A DNA stretch of 64,000 nucleotides from JAEUWI01 sp942492815. Its GTDB lineage: Bacteria > Hydrogenedentota > Hydrogenedentia > Hydrogenedentales > JAEUWI01. The stretch lies in assembly GCA_942492815.1 (NCBI GenBank), contig OW818658.1, positions 4,526,001-4,590,000 of the forward strand, given 5' to 3'. The notes under the pieces are model-generated. The model worked only from the letters and a program-made list of their open reading frames with translations. It was not told the DNA's origin and made no database searches. Each line of letters opens with the position of its first letter. Within the stretch, counting starts at the first letter, position 1. A program made the translations under genes and the position numbers. This document shows positions 50,551 through 58,623 of the stretch, in pieces.

Positions 50551-53100
50551 ATGTTTGTGATTCGGGGTAGTGTAACTCGTTTGATGTTAGCCGCTTGTCT
50601 GACGGCCATCCTCGCCGGATGCCCCTGGAAGGGGGATAACGGCCTGGCCCTGCTGCTGACACCGCAGGTACTGAACTTCGAGGCCGACCAAGACACGCTC
50701 ACCTTTCAGGTGCACCGCAATCTAACCAATTCGCCGGTGGAACCCGTGGTCGTTTCGAGCAATCAGCCTTGGATTGTGCCCGAACTATGCACGGACTCGG
50801 CCGACAACTGTCTCGGATTCGGCTTGGTTGACCGCCTGCTCGTGCCGGTCCGCGTGGATCGAAACCTCATGCTGCTGGGCACGAACCGAGGCGAAATCAT
50901 CGTTCGCACGGGTGGCGCGGCGGACCAGAAGATTACGGTCTACGCCGAGGACATGCTGCAGGTCGATTTTCGGGTAAACAACCGCCGCCCCGCCGTGGGC
51001 CAGGCGGTTACCTTCGAAGACGCCAGCGAGAAGACGGAAGACGCGGGCGACGTGATTTCCCGCCTCTGGGAATTTGGCGACGGGAATACGAGTACCGCGA
51101 CGGACCCTATCCACGTCTACAACACGCCCGGTCTCTACAGCATCTCCCTCACGGTGACGACCGCCAATGAGGAAGAGACGACCCGCAAAGCCGCTTGGGT
51201 AACGGTGGGCAGCCCCGCGCCGATCGTCGACTTCGAGGCGGACAAGACCAATATCTACGAGGGTGAATCGATCACCTTCACCGATCTTTCCATCGCCCCC
51301 ACCGAGCCCATCACGAGCGTGTTGTGGAACTTCGGCGATGGCCGCACGAGTTCCGACTCCCGCCCGAGCCACCAGTACACGGAACCCGGCGTGTTTACGG
51401 TTTCCCTTACGGTCAACACGGCCAATGGCAGCGAGACCGAAACCAAGACCAATCTCATCGTCGTGCAGCGCAAGCTCGCCCCGATCGCCCGAATCGCGGT
51501 GAATCCGGCAAGCCCAATCGCCCTGACGCAGGCCCGCTTCTCGGACATTTCCGACGAGGGTTCGGCCGAGATCCAGCAGTGGTTCTGGGATTTCGGCGAT
51601 GGCGCGACCAGCCGCGTCCAGAACCCGACCCACACCTTCACCGCGGGCGGAAGCTATGACGTTACTCTGTACGTCGTATCGGCCCACGGCAGCAGCACGG
51701 TAACCACGACGATTACCGTCATCACCATTCCCCCGACGGCCGGCTTCACGGTGAGCGACACCACCCCCTTCATCCTGACCGAAGTTCGCTTTACCAACGG
51801 GTCTCTGGCGGGCTCCGCACCCATCGAGCAGTACCTCTGGGAGTTTGGCGACGGTTCCAGCAGCACGCTGCAGAACCCGACCCACACCTACAACAGTGCC
51901 GGCCCCTTCAACGTGCGCCTCACGGTCGTCAGCCCCCATGGGTCCGACACGGCCACCCAGGTGGTGACGGTATCGTTCCAGCCCCCCACGGCTAATTTCT
52001 CGGGCGCGCCCCGCAGCCCCAGCGTGGGCCAGGCGGTGCAGTTCCAGGATCTTTCCATCCCCGGCACCGCCGCGGTGAACCAGTGGCTCTGGGACTTCGG
52101 CGATCCGGACAGTGGCGACGAGAACCTGAGCATTCTCCAGAATCCTTCCCACACCTACAGCGCGCCGGGATTCTACACCGTCACGTTGACGGTCCGCACC
52201 CCCGTGACGACGGACAATTCCGACACCGAGACGAAGACGGCCTATATCCAGGTGGTCCAAGCCCCCACGCCGGCCTTCTCCTTCGGCGCAAGCAATCCGG
52301 ACCGCCCGGACATCGTCCAGTTCGCCAATGAAACCGTGGCAGGTAGCGAGCCGAGTTCCAGCTACGTCTATCTCTGGAATTTCGGCGACCCCACCAGCAT
52401 CGCAAACACGAGCACCTCGGAGAACCCCACCCACGAGTTCACCACGGCCGGAAACTTCACGGTCACGTTGACGGTGCAGACCGGAACCCGCGAGGTTACC
52501 ATCTCGCAGGTCGTATCCATCGTCTTCGACCCACCGACGGTCGACTTCTCCGTGGAGACGGATGAAGAGACGCCACGCGAGGAGGTGCTCGTCGATGGTG
52601 CGCTGACGACGGACTCGCTCCAGTTCACCAGCCTCATCACCCCCGGCACGGAAACGGAAGCGGCGGACTTCTCCTATGCGTGGGACTTTGGCGATGGCGA
52701 ATCCAGCACACTGGAAGAGCCCACCCACACCTTCGCAAACAGCGGCACCTACACCGTTACCTTCACCGTGACCACGCCCACCAGCGTAACCACGGCAACC
52801 CACGATGTGGCCATCGACGAGCCGCCCGTGCCTGATTTCAGTGCGATTCCGCGCATTGCGATCCGGGACGTAGACGTCCAGTTCTTCGACCAGTCGGACG
52901 AAACCAACAGCCAGCCCATTGAAGGCCGCCTGTGGGAGTTTGGCGACGGCTTCATTGCGACGGGGGAGAACCCGACCCACGCCTATGAGACTGCGGGAGC
53001 TTACGACGTGACCCTGACGCTGGACTTCACCCACGCCATCACCGGGTCGCCCATGTCCATCAGCGAGACGAAGGAAGGGTTTATCCAGATCAACCCGTAA
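50551..53100 (+). CDS. PKD-repeat lipoprotein
   Basis: 849 residues from ATG 50551 (AAGGAG 9 nt upstream). The lipoprotein signal is MLAACLTAILAGC. Residues about 35-135 form a BACON-like beta domain (LTPQVLNFEADQDTLTFQVH; VSSNQPWIV). Eight PKD domains follow, each with the WxFGD core: WEFGDGNT, WNFGDGRT, WDFGDGAT, WEFGDGSS, WDFGDPDSG, WNFGDPTS, WDFGDGES, WEFGDGF. PKD domains are surface beta-sandwiches that mediate protein or carbohydrate contacts. No catalytic domain is present, so an adhesive or structural surface role is the best reading. Confidence 0.93.
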   Translation: MFVIRGSVTRLMLAACLTAILAGCPWKGDNGLALLLTPQVLNFEADQDTLTFQVHRNLTNSPVEPVVVSSNQPWIVPELCTDSADNCLGFGLVDRLLVPVRVDRNLMLLGTNRGEIIVRTGGAADQKITVYAEDMLQVDFRVNNRRPAVGQAVTFEDASEKTEDAGDVISRLWEFGDGNTSTATDPIHVYNTPGLYSISLTVTTANEEETTRKAAWVTVGSPAPIVDFEADKTNIYEGESITFTDLSIAPTEPITSVLWNFGDGRTSSDSRPSHQYTEPGVFTVSLTVNTANGSETETKTNLIVVQRKLAPIARIAVNPASPIALTQARFSDISDEGSAEIQQWFWDFGDGATSRVQNPTHTFTAGGSYDVTLYVVSAHGSSTVTTTITVITIPPTAGFTVSDTTPFILTEVRFTNGSLAGSAPIEQYLWEFGDGSSSTLQNPTHTYNSAGPFNVRLTVVSPHGSDTATQVVTVSFQPPTANFSGAPRSPSVGQAVQFQDLSIPGTAAVNQWLWDFGDPDSGDENLSILQNPSHTYSAPGFYTVTLTVRTPVTTDNSDTETKTAYIQVVQAPTPAFSFGASNPDRPDIVQFANETVAGSEPSSSYVYLWNFGDPTSIANTSTSENPTHEFTTAGNFTVTLTVQTGTREVTISQVVSIVFDPPTVDFSVETDEETPREEVLVDGALTTDSLQFTSLITPGTETEAADFSYAWDFGDGESSTLEEPTHTFANSGTYTVTFTVTTPTSVTTATHDVAIDEPPVPDFSAIPRIAIRDVDVQFFDQSDETNSQPIEGRLWEFGDGFIATGENPTHAYETAGAYDVTLTLDFTHAITGSPMSISETKEGFIQINP

Positions 53101-53119
53101 AGACCCCGGTAGCCTATCC

Positions 53120-53152
53120 GGCGCCCCCGCCCATGGCGGGGGCGCCTTTTTT
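53120..53152 (+). terminator. Strong intrinsic terminator after the PKD lipoprotein gene
   Basis: A 12-bp perfect stem GGCGCCCCCGCC / GGCGGGGGCGCC with a CAT loop and six T, 19 nt after the stop. Confidence 0.96.
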
Positions 53153-53196
53153 GTGCCTGGCCCGGACCGGTGCGCGATGTAAAGGCCGTCCCAACA

Positions 53197-53226
53197 TTGA
53201 CTTGCCCGATCCACGCATGCTATTAT
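53197..53226 (+). promoter_or_regulatory. Sigma-70-type promoter for the aspartate dehydrogenase gene
   Basis: TTGACT (53197-53202), 18-nt spacer, TATTAT (53221-53226), about 118 nt before the start codon. The leader contains CCCCGCCTGCGGGG (53303-53316) but no riboswitch I recognise. Confidence 0.6.
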
Positions 53227-53344
53227 TCTCGGGTTTGTGCCCGAAGTCGGGCCGCGCTAGACGTTTGGCGCGTATCGACTTCGTGCCGCACCATACCCTG
53301 ACGCCCCGCCTGCGGGGAAAACCTGAGCGATGAGAGGATGCACC

Positions 53345-54163
53345 ATGACCAAGATGAGAATCGGTTTGGTCGGGTGTGGCAACATCGGTGCCGACATCTG
53401 CATCGCCCTTCACAAAGGCGGGATTCCAGCGGAAGTCGTGGCCCTGACGGACGTGGATCAAGACCGCGCCGCGGTACTCGTGCGGACCTTTCAGCTCAAT
53501 GCCCGAATCTGCACGCTGGACGAACTGGCGTCGCAGGTTGATTTTATTGTAGAATGCGCGGTTGCCAGCGTCGTAAAAGACGTTCTGGAAGCCGCGATCA
53601 CGCACCACAAAGACTGTCTGGTGATGAGCGTGGGCGGCCTGATGGCCCTGCCCGAAGAGCATGAACGCGCCCGGCAGAGTGGAATACAAGTACGGATTCC
53701 GTCGGGAGCCCTTTGCGGCCTGGATGGTATTCGCGCCGCCATGGAAGGCGGCCTGCACATGGTCACGCTGACCACGCGCAAGCCTCCGGAAGGCCTGATT
53801 GGCGCGCCGTACCTGGTTGAGAACAATATTGATATTACGAACCTGACCGAGCCCAAGGTGGTCTTCGAAGGCAATGCCCTGGAAGCGGTCAAGGCCTTTC
53901 CGGCCAACGTGAACGTGGCGGGCGCACTCAGTCTCATGGGCATCGGCCCGAAGGAGACGCGGGTTTGCGTCATCGCCGATCCGAACGCGACCCGGAACAG
54001 CCACGAAGTGGATGCCGAGGGCGCCTTCGGGAGCCTGAAAGCCACTACGACCAATTTGCCGTCGCCCAGGAATGCCAAGTCGAGCTACCTGGCGTCGCTC
54101 TCGGCGAGCGCGGAACTCCGCGCGGCGGCTACGGCTTTTTGCAGGCAGTTTACAGAGAACTGA
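53345..54163 (+). CDS. nadX: Probable L-aspartate dehydrogenase
   Basis: 272 residues from ATG 53345 (AGAGGA 6 nt upstream). Rossmann motif MRIGLVGCGNIGADICIALH, then DFIVECAVASVVKDVLEAAI, VMSVGGLMALPEEHERA, IPSGALCGLDGIRAAMEGGL, and the catalytic-His region NATRNSHEVDAEGAFG, matching NadX-type (DUF108) aspartate dehydrogenases. These make iminoaspartate from aspartate, feeding NadA in NAD synthesis, or act in amino-acid turnover. No nadA or nadC gene is in the window, so the pathway link is inferred. Confidence 0.88.
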   Translation: MTKMRIGLVGCGNIGADICIALHKGGIPAEVVALTDVDQDRAAVLVRTFQLNARICTLDELASQVDFIVECAVASVVKDVLEAAITHHKDCLVMSVGGLMALPEEHERARQSGIQVRIPSGALCGLDGIRAAMEGGLHMVTLTTRKPPEGLIGAPYLVENNIDITNLTEPKVVFEGNALEAVKAFPANVNVAGALSLMGIGPKETRVCVIADPNATRNSHEVDAEGAFGSLKATTTNLPSPRNAKSSYLASLSASAELRAAATAFCRQFTEN

Positions 54164-54221
54164 TTATAAACGGGCCGCTTTCGCGGTCGCGGTGAGTGCA
54201 TTGTAGGGCATGATTCGACCC

Positions 54222-54244
54222 CCTGGGGTCAATAAGCCCCCAGG
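54222..54244 (+). promoter_or_regulatory. Possible rplU leader hairpin
   Basis: CCTGGGG-TCAATAAG-CCCCCAGG in the 147-nt gap before rplU. Ribosomal-protein L21 leaders are known in several phyla, but this one does not match a motif I can name. Confidence 0.3.
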
Positions 54245-54310
54245 AAACGTGGAGCATGACCCCTGCGCGCCATAGCGGCCCGCGGGCATCGTTAAGAATG
54301 GAGACTAACC

Positions 54311-54622
54311 ATGTACGCTGTAGTGGTTACAGGCGGAAAGCAGTATAAGGTTGCCGAAGGCGACCGGCTGCGGGTGGAAAAGCTGGACGGCCCGGTCGGC
54401 GGCCAGATTGAACTGGGCAAGGTGTGCCTGCTGGTAAACGGCGATGGCATCGTCGCCGAGCCCGGTGCGCTCAGCAGCGCGCGCGTCATCGCCGAGATCA
54501 CGGACGAAGGCAAGCGCAAGAAGATCCGCGTCTTCAAGAAGAAGCGCAGGAAAGGCTACATGCGCACCCAGGGCCACCGTCAGTTGTTTACCGAAATCAC
54601 GATTCGCGAAATCAAAGCATAA
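54311..54622 (+). CDS. rplU: 50S ribosomal protein L21
   Basis: 103 residues, full length. MYAVVVTGGKQYKVAEGDRL at the start and FKKKRRKGYMRTQGHRQLFT near the end are the L21 signatures that contact 23S rRNA. It is the first gene of the conserved rplU-rpmA-obgE-proB order, 15 nt before rpmA. Confidence 0.98.
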   Translation: MYAVVVTGGKQYKVAEGDRLRVEKLDGPVGGQIELGKVCLLVNGDGIVAEPGALSSARVIAEITDEGKRKKIRVFKKKRRKGYMRTQGHRQLFTEITIREIKA

Positions 54623-54637
54623 GGGAGAGGTTCCTCA

Positions 54638-54898
54638 ATGGCACACAAGAAAGCAGGCGGTAGTTCACGCAACGGCCGCGATAGTGAGTCCAAACGCCTT
54701 GGTGTAAAGCTCTACGGCGGCCAGAAGGCCATCGCGGGCAACATCATCGTTCGCCAGCGCGGCACCAAGTTCGCTGCGGGCAAGAATTGCGGTCTGGGCA
54801 AGGATCATACCCTTTTCGCCCTCTCGGACGGCGTCGTACAGTTCCGGTTCTTCAAGAAAGGCCGGCAGTGCGTTGACATCGTACCGGCGGCCGAATAA
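54638..54898 (+). CDS. rpmA: 50S ribosomal protein L27
   Basis: 86 residues. MAHKKAGGSSRNGRDSESKR, GVKLYGGQKAIAGNIIVRQR and GTKFAAGKNCGLGKDHTLFA are diagnostic. The N-terminus starts directly with AHKKAGG, so there is no cleavable Firmicute-type extension. It reaches the peptidyl-transferase centre. Confidence 0.98.
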   Translation: MAHKKAGGSSRNGRDSESKRLGVKLYGGQKAIAGNIIVRQRGTKFAAGKNCGLGKDHTLFALSDGVVQFRFFKKGRQCVDIVPAAE

Positions 54899-54922
54899 CG
54901 GCCGGCGGCAGCACCGGCAGCC

Positions 54923-56179
54923 ATGTTTGTAGATCGCGTCCGAATTAAAGTTATCGGTGGCCATGGCGGCGACGGGTGCTGTAGTTTTCGAAAAGAAGCG
55001 TACGTCCCCCTCGGCGGCCCCGACGGCGGAGACGGTGGAAAAGGCGGCGATATTTATATCGCTGCCTCTTCTCGTTATACCTCCCTCATGGACCTGCGCT
55101 ACCACCCCCTCTGGAAGGGTAACCGCGGGCTCCACGGGAAGGGCAAGTGCCTCCATGGCCGGGGCGGCGTGGACGTCATACTCCCCGTACCCTGCGGCAC
55201 CATGGTGCTCGACCCCGATACCGGCGAATTGCTGGCCGACCTCACCGAGGAGGACCAGTCTTTCCGCGTGGGCCGGGGCGGAAAGGGAGGCAAGGGCAAC
55301 ACCCGCTTCAAAACCTCGGCCAACAAGGCCCCCCGTTTTGCGGAGCGCGGCGAGCCCGGCGAAGAGTGCGAGTTCGTGCTCGAGCTGAAGCTGATCGCGG
55401 AAGTGGGTTTTGTGGGTCTGCCCAATGCCGGCAAGTCCACCCTTCTCTCCGCCATCTCCGCGGCGACGCCGAAGATCGGCAACTACCCCTTCACCACGAT
55501 AACGCCCAATCTAGGTATCGTCCAATTGAGCGACCACCGCACGCTGGCCGTGGCGGATATCCCCGGAATCATCGAGGGTGCCGCCGAAGGTAAAGGGCTG
55601 GGGCTGGATTTCCTGCGCCACATCGAACGCACGCGGGTACTGCTCTTTCTCATCGATCTGGGCGACCCCGATCCCGTGGCCACGCTGGAAACGCTCAAGA
55701 GTGAACTTCAGCAACACAGCGACGCCTTCGAGACCCGTCCGGCGGTCTATGCGCTGAACAAATCCGACGTGACCGAGAACCGCGAGCGCTTCGAATCCCT
55801 GAAGGACGCCTTCCCCAATGCGCACCTGGTTTCCGGCGCCACGGGCGATGGCGTTCCGGCGCTCCTGGAGCACCTGTGGACCGAGGTGGAGGCGGCGCGC
55901 AAGGCCGAGCTGGAAGGCGAAAAGCCGCCCGAGCCCGAGCGGGAATATACCTATGAAGCGCCCTATGACGTGGTACGCATTCCGGGTGGCTTCCGTATCG
56001 AGGGCGAGCGCCCGATCCGGGCCGTACGCATGACTGACTTCGGCAATCCAGAGGGTGCGGAACATCTCCAGAAAGTGCTGGAAAAGATGGGCATCTTCCG
56101 GGCGCTGAAGCGGCTCGGCGCGGAAGAAGGCCAGTCAATCTTCATCGGTGATCTGGAACTTGAGTATCACCCGGACTAA
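54923..56179 (+). CDS. obgE: GTPase ObgE/CgtA
   Basis: 418 residues. Glycine-rich Obg fold (residues about 1-158, e.g. GGDGCCSFRKEAYVPLGGPD), then the G domain with P-loop GLPNAGKST, switch II ADIPGIIEGA, NKSD and SGATGDG. A C-terminal OCT domain spans about residues 345-418 (VVRIPGGFRIEGERPI ... GIFRALKRLGAEEGQSIFIG). It is an essential GTPase for large-subunit assembly and stress signalling. The ribosome binding site is weak, suggesting coupling to rpmA 24 nt upstream. Confidence 0.98.
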   Translation: MFVDRVRIKVIGGHGGDGCCSFRKEAYVPLGGPDGGDGGKGGDIYIAASSRYTSLMDLRYHPLWKGNRGLHGKGKCLHGRGGVDVILPVPCGTMVLDPDTGELLADLTEEDQSFRVGRGGKGGKGNTRFKTSANKAPRFAERGEPGEECEFVLELKLIAEVGFVGLPNAGKSTLLSAISAATPKIGNYPFTTITPNLGIVQLSDHRTLAVADIPGIIEGAAEGKGLGLDFLRHIERTRVLLFLIDLGDPDPVATLETLKSELQQHSDAFETRPAVYALNKSDVTENRERFESLKDAFPNAHLVSGATGDGVPALLEHLWTEVEAARKAELEGEKPPEPEREYTYEAPYDVVRIPGGFRIEGERPIRAVRMTDFGNPEGAEHLQKVLEKMGIFRALKRLGAEEGQSIFIGDLELEYHPD

Positions 56180-56237
56180 GGGCCATACTACCGCCCGCAG
56201 CGACCTGGTATTTTGGCCCTGAGAAACACCGACTCCT

Positions 56238-57365
56238 ATGAAATTTGATCCCGACGCCCTGGAAACTCTCGTCATCAAGATCGGAACCAGCCTTCTGAGC
56301 GGGCGTCGCGCCTTCGAAGGCCATGTGATGGAATCGGTCGTCAAGGAAATCTGCGCGCTCAAGAAAGATCACCGGATCAACGTGCTCATCGTGAGTTCCG
56401 GCGCCATCGGCTGCGGCATGAACACCCTCAAGATGACCGAGCGCCCCTCGGCCCTCCCCGATAAGCAGGCCGTCGCAGCCGTGGGCCAGGCCACCCTCAT
56501 GCACTACTACGAAACCCTCTTCATGACCTACGGCGAGGGGCTCCACACGGCCCAGGTCCTCCTCACCCTGCGCGATCTCGATTTGCGCGACAGCTACCTG
56601 AACGTCCGCAACACCATCAAGAACCTCTTCAACATGAAGAGCATCGTTCCCATTGTCAACGAAAACGATTCCACCGCCGTGGAGCAGTTGCGTTTCGGCG
56701 ACAACGACACCCTCTCCGCCAAGATCGCGGCGAAGCTCAATGCCGGTCTCCTTATCATTCTGAGTGATATCGACGGCCTCTATGCCGGCAATCCCCAGAA
56801 AGATCCCAACGCCGCCCACATCCCCGAAGTCGAAGAGATCACGCCCGAGATCATCCAGTATGCGGGCGGGGCCGGCACCCTGACGGGCACGGGCGGCATG
56901 CGCACCAAGTTGGACGCCGCGCGGATCGCCTTCGCGGCCGGCGTCCCCACCGTCATCACCAACGGGCACACGCCCAATGTGCTCCACGGCGTGCTGTCGG
57001 GCGAGGCCCGATGCACCCACTTCAAGCCGGCCGAATCGGCCCTTTCCCACCGCAAGCGGTGGATTGCCTTCGGCCGCACGGCCCAGGGTACCTTGAAGAT
57101 CGATCGGGGTGCCTGTGCAGCCATTCAGACCCATGGCAAGAGCCTCCTTTCCGCCGGTATCACGGATTCGACAGGCCACTTTCACGTGGGTGACGCGGTG
57201 GAGATCCGCGGGGAAGATGGCGGCCTCGTCGCCCGGGCGCTGGTCAACTACTCCAGCGAAGATGTGCGGAAGATCATGGGACACCAGAGCCATGAGATCG
57301 TCACCATTCTCGGGGCAAAACTCTACGACGAGGTTGTCCATCGCGACAATCTCGTGCTGATCTGA
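56238..57365 (+). CDS. proB: Glutamate 5-kinase
   Basis: 375 residues. Amino-acid-kinase domain with LVIKIGTSLLSGRRAFEGHV, IVSSGAIGCGMNTL, NVRNTIKNLFNMKSIVPIVN, ENDSTAVEQLRFGDNDTLSA and GTGGMRTKLDAARIAFAAGV. A C-terminal PUA domain follows from about residue 285 (IDRGACAAIQTHGKSLLSAG; VEIRGEDGGLVARALVNYSS). It phosphorylates glutamate in the first step of proline synthesis and is usually feedback-inhibited by proline. proA is not adjacent. The obgE-proB order is common in bacteria. Confidence 0.96.
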   Translation: MKFDPDALETLVIKIGTSLLSGRRAFEGHVMESVVKEICALKKDHRINVLIVSSGAIGCGMNTLKMTERPSALPDKQAVAAVGQATLMHYYETLFMTYGEGLHTAQVLLTLRDLDLRDSYLNVRNTIKNLFNMKSIVPIVNENDSTAVEQLRFGDNDTLSAKIAAKLNAGLLIILSDIDGLYAGNPQKDPNAAHIPEVEEITPEIIQYAGGAGTLTGTGGMRTKLDAARIAFAAGVPTVITNGHTPNVLHGVLSGEARCTHFKPAESALSHRKRWIAFGRTAQGTLKIDRGACAAIQTHGKSLLSAGITDSTGHFHVGDAVEIRGEDGGLVARALVNYSSEDVRKIMGHQSHEIVTILGAKLYDEVVHRDNLVLI

Positions 57366-57472
57366 TCGGCGCTACCCCTCCCCTTTTCACCTGCCAGCGG
57401 GCCCCGTGCCGGTGGCTATCGGCACAGGTACAGGCGTGCCGATCACACTCCACTGAAAAAATGGTAAAAATC

Positions 57473-57502
57473 CATTAATAGGCGAGCAATTTGTTTTATA
57501 AT
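57473..57502 (+). promoter_or_regulatory. Promoter-like sequence upstream of mtnA
   Basis: A perfect -10 TATAAT (57497-57502) in a locally AT-rich stretch, with only a weak -35 (CATTAA, 57473-57478, 18-nt spacer). It lies 48 nt before the mtnA start. Confidence 0.55.
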
Positions 57503-57549
57503 CGTAATTAGGGTAGCATACGGGGTATGCAAGGCAAAGGAGTTGCAGT

Positions 57550-58605
57550 GTGACTTGCCAACCAGTCATCTGGGCCGACGGCACCCTCAACATCATCGAT
57601 CAAACCCTCCTGCCAGGAGAACTGCGCCGGATTGAACTGGCTACGGTCACCGATGTTTGGGATGCCATCAAGCAACTCAAAGTTCGCGGGGCACCGGCCA
57701 TCGGGATTTGTGCGGCATTCGGCGTGCTCGTGGGCCTCCTCGAACGGCGTCCCGACGGTTTGGCGGCCTCACGGAATACCGTGGTGGACGTCGTACGCAT
57801 CCTCGCCAGCGCTCGCCCCACGGCGGTAAATCTCTTCTGGGCACTGGAGCGCATGGAACGGCGTGCCGGGGCGGTGGCCGCAAGCGCATCGACGTCGGAG
57901 TTCTTCAAGGCACTCGAAGCCGAAGCGCTGGGCATCCTGGCCGAAGATCTGGACCAGTGCCTCCGCATCGGCCAGTTCGGTGCCCATCTGGTCCATGAAG
58001 GCGCGGGCGTTCTCACCCACTGCAACGCGGGCAGTCTGGCTACGGGCGGTCATGGCACGGCCCTGTCCGTACTCTATCAGGCCAAGTCCGAAGGGCGTAA
58101 TTTTCACGTATTTGCCGATGAAACCCGGCCGCTCCTCCAGGGCGCGCGGCTCACGGCCTGGGAACTTCAACGCGCCGGTATCGACACCACCTTGATCTGC
58201 GACAACGCGGCGGCCCAGGTCATGCGCGAGGGCCGGATCGATCTGGTCATCGTCGGGGCGGACCGCATTGCGGCCAACGGCGATACCGCCAATAAAATAG
58301 GCACCTACGGACTGGCCGTGTTGGCCGAGGCCCACGATATCCCACTGTATGTCGCGGCACCGACGTCAACCCTGGACGCGAATCTCGCCGATGGCGATGG
58401 TATCCCCATCGAGGAACGGGCTCCTGACGAGGTTACGCACGGGTTTGGGAGGGCCACGGCGCCCGCCGGGATTCGTGTATACAATCCGGCTTTTGATGTG
58501 ACGCCCGCCGCGCTGATAGCAGGTATAATAACGGAATATGGTATTGTGACCCCGCCTTACGATATCAGCTTGAGCCAGATATTCAGGCACCTCCACACGA
58601 CCTGA
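57550..58605 (+). CDS. mtnA: S-methyl-5-thioribose-1-phosphate isomerase
   Basis: 351 residues from GTG 57550 with AAGGAG 7 nt upstream. Signatures: LKVRGAPAIGICAAFGVLVG, THCNAGSLATGGHGTALSVL with the catalytic Cys, ADETRPLLQGARLTAWELQR, and VIVGADRIAANGDTANKIGT with the catalytic Asp. It isomerises 5-methylthioribose 1-phosphate to the ribulose form in the methionine salvage pathway. Other salvage genes are not in this window. Related eIF2B-like sugar isomerases are an alternative but the motif set favours MtnA. Confidence 0.93.
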   Translation: MTCQPVIWADGTLNIIDQTLLPGELRRIELATVTDVWDAIKQLKVRGAPAIGICAAFGVLVGLLERRPDGLAASRNTVVDVVRILASARPTAVNLFWALERMERRAGAVAASASTSEFFKALEAEALGILAEDLDQCLRIGQFGAHLVHEGAGVLTHCNAGSLATGGHGTALSVLYQAKSEGRNFHVFADETRPLLQGARLTAWELQRAGIDTTLICDNAAAQVMREGRIDLVIVGADRIAANGDTANKIGTYGLAVLAEAHDIPLYVAAPTSTLDANLADGDGIPIEERAPDEVTHGFGRATAPAGIRVYNPAFDVTPAALIAGIITEYGIVTPPYDISLSQIFRHLHTT

Positions 58606-58623
58606 AGGATACCGACGACCTCC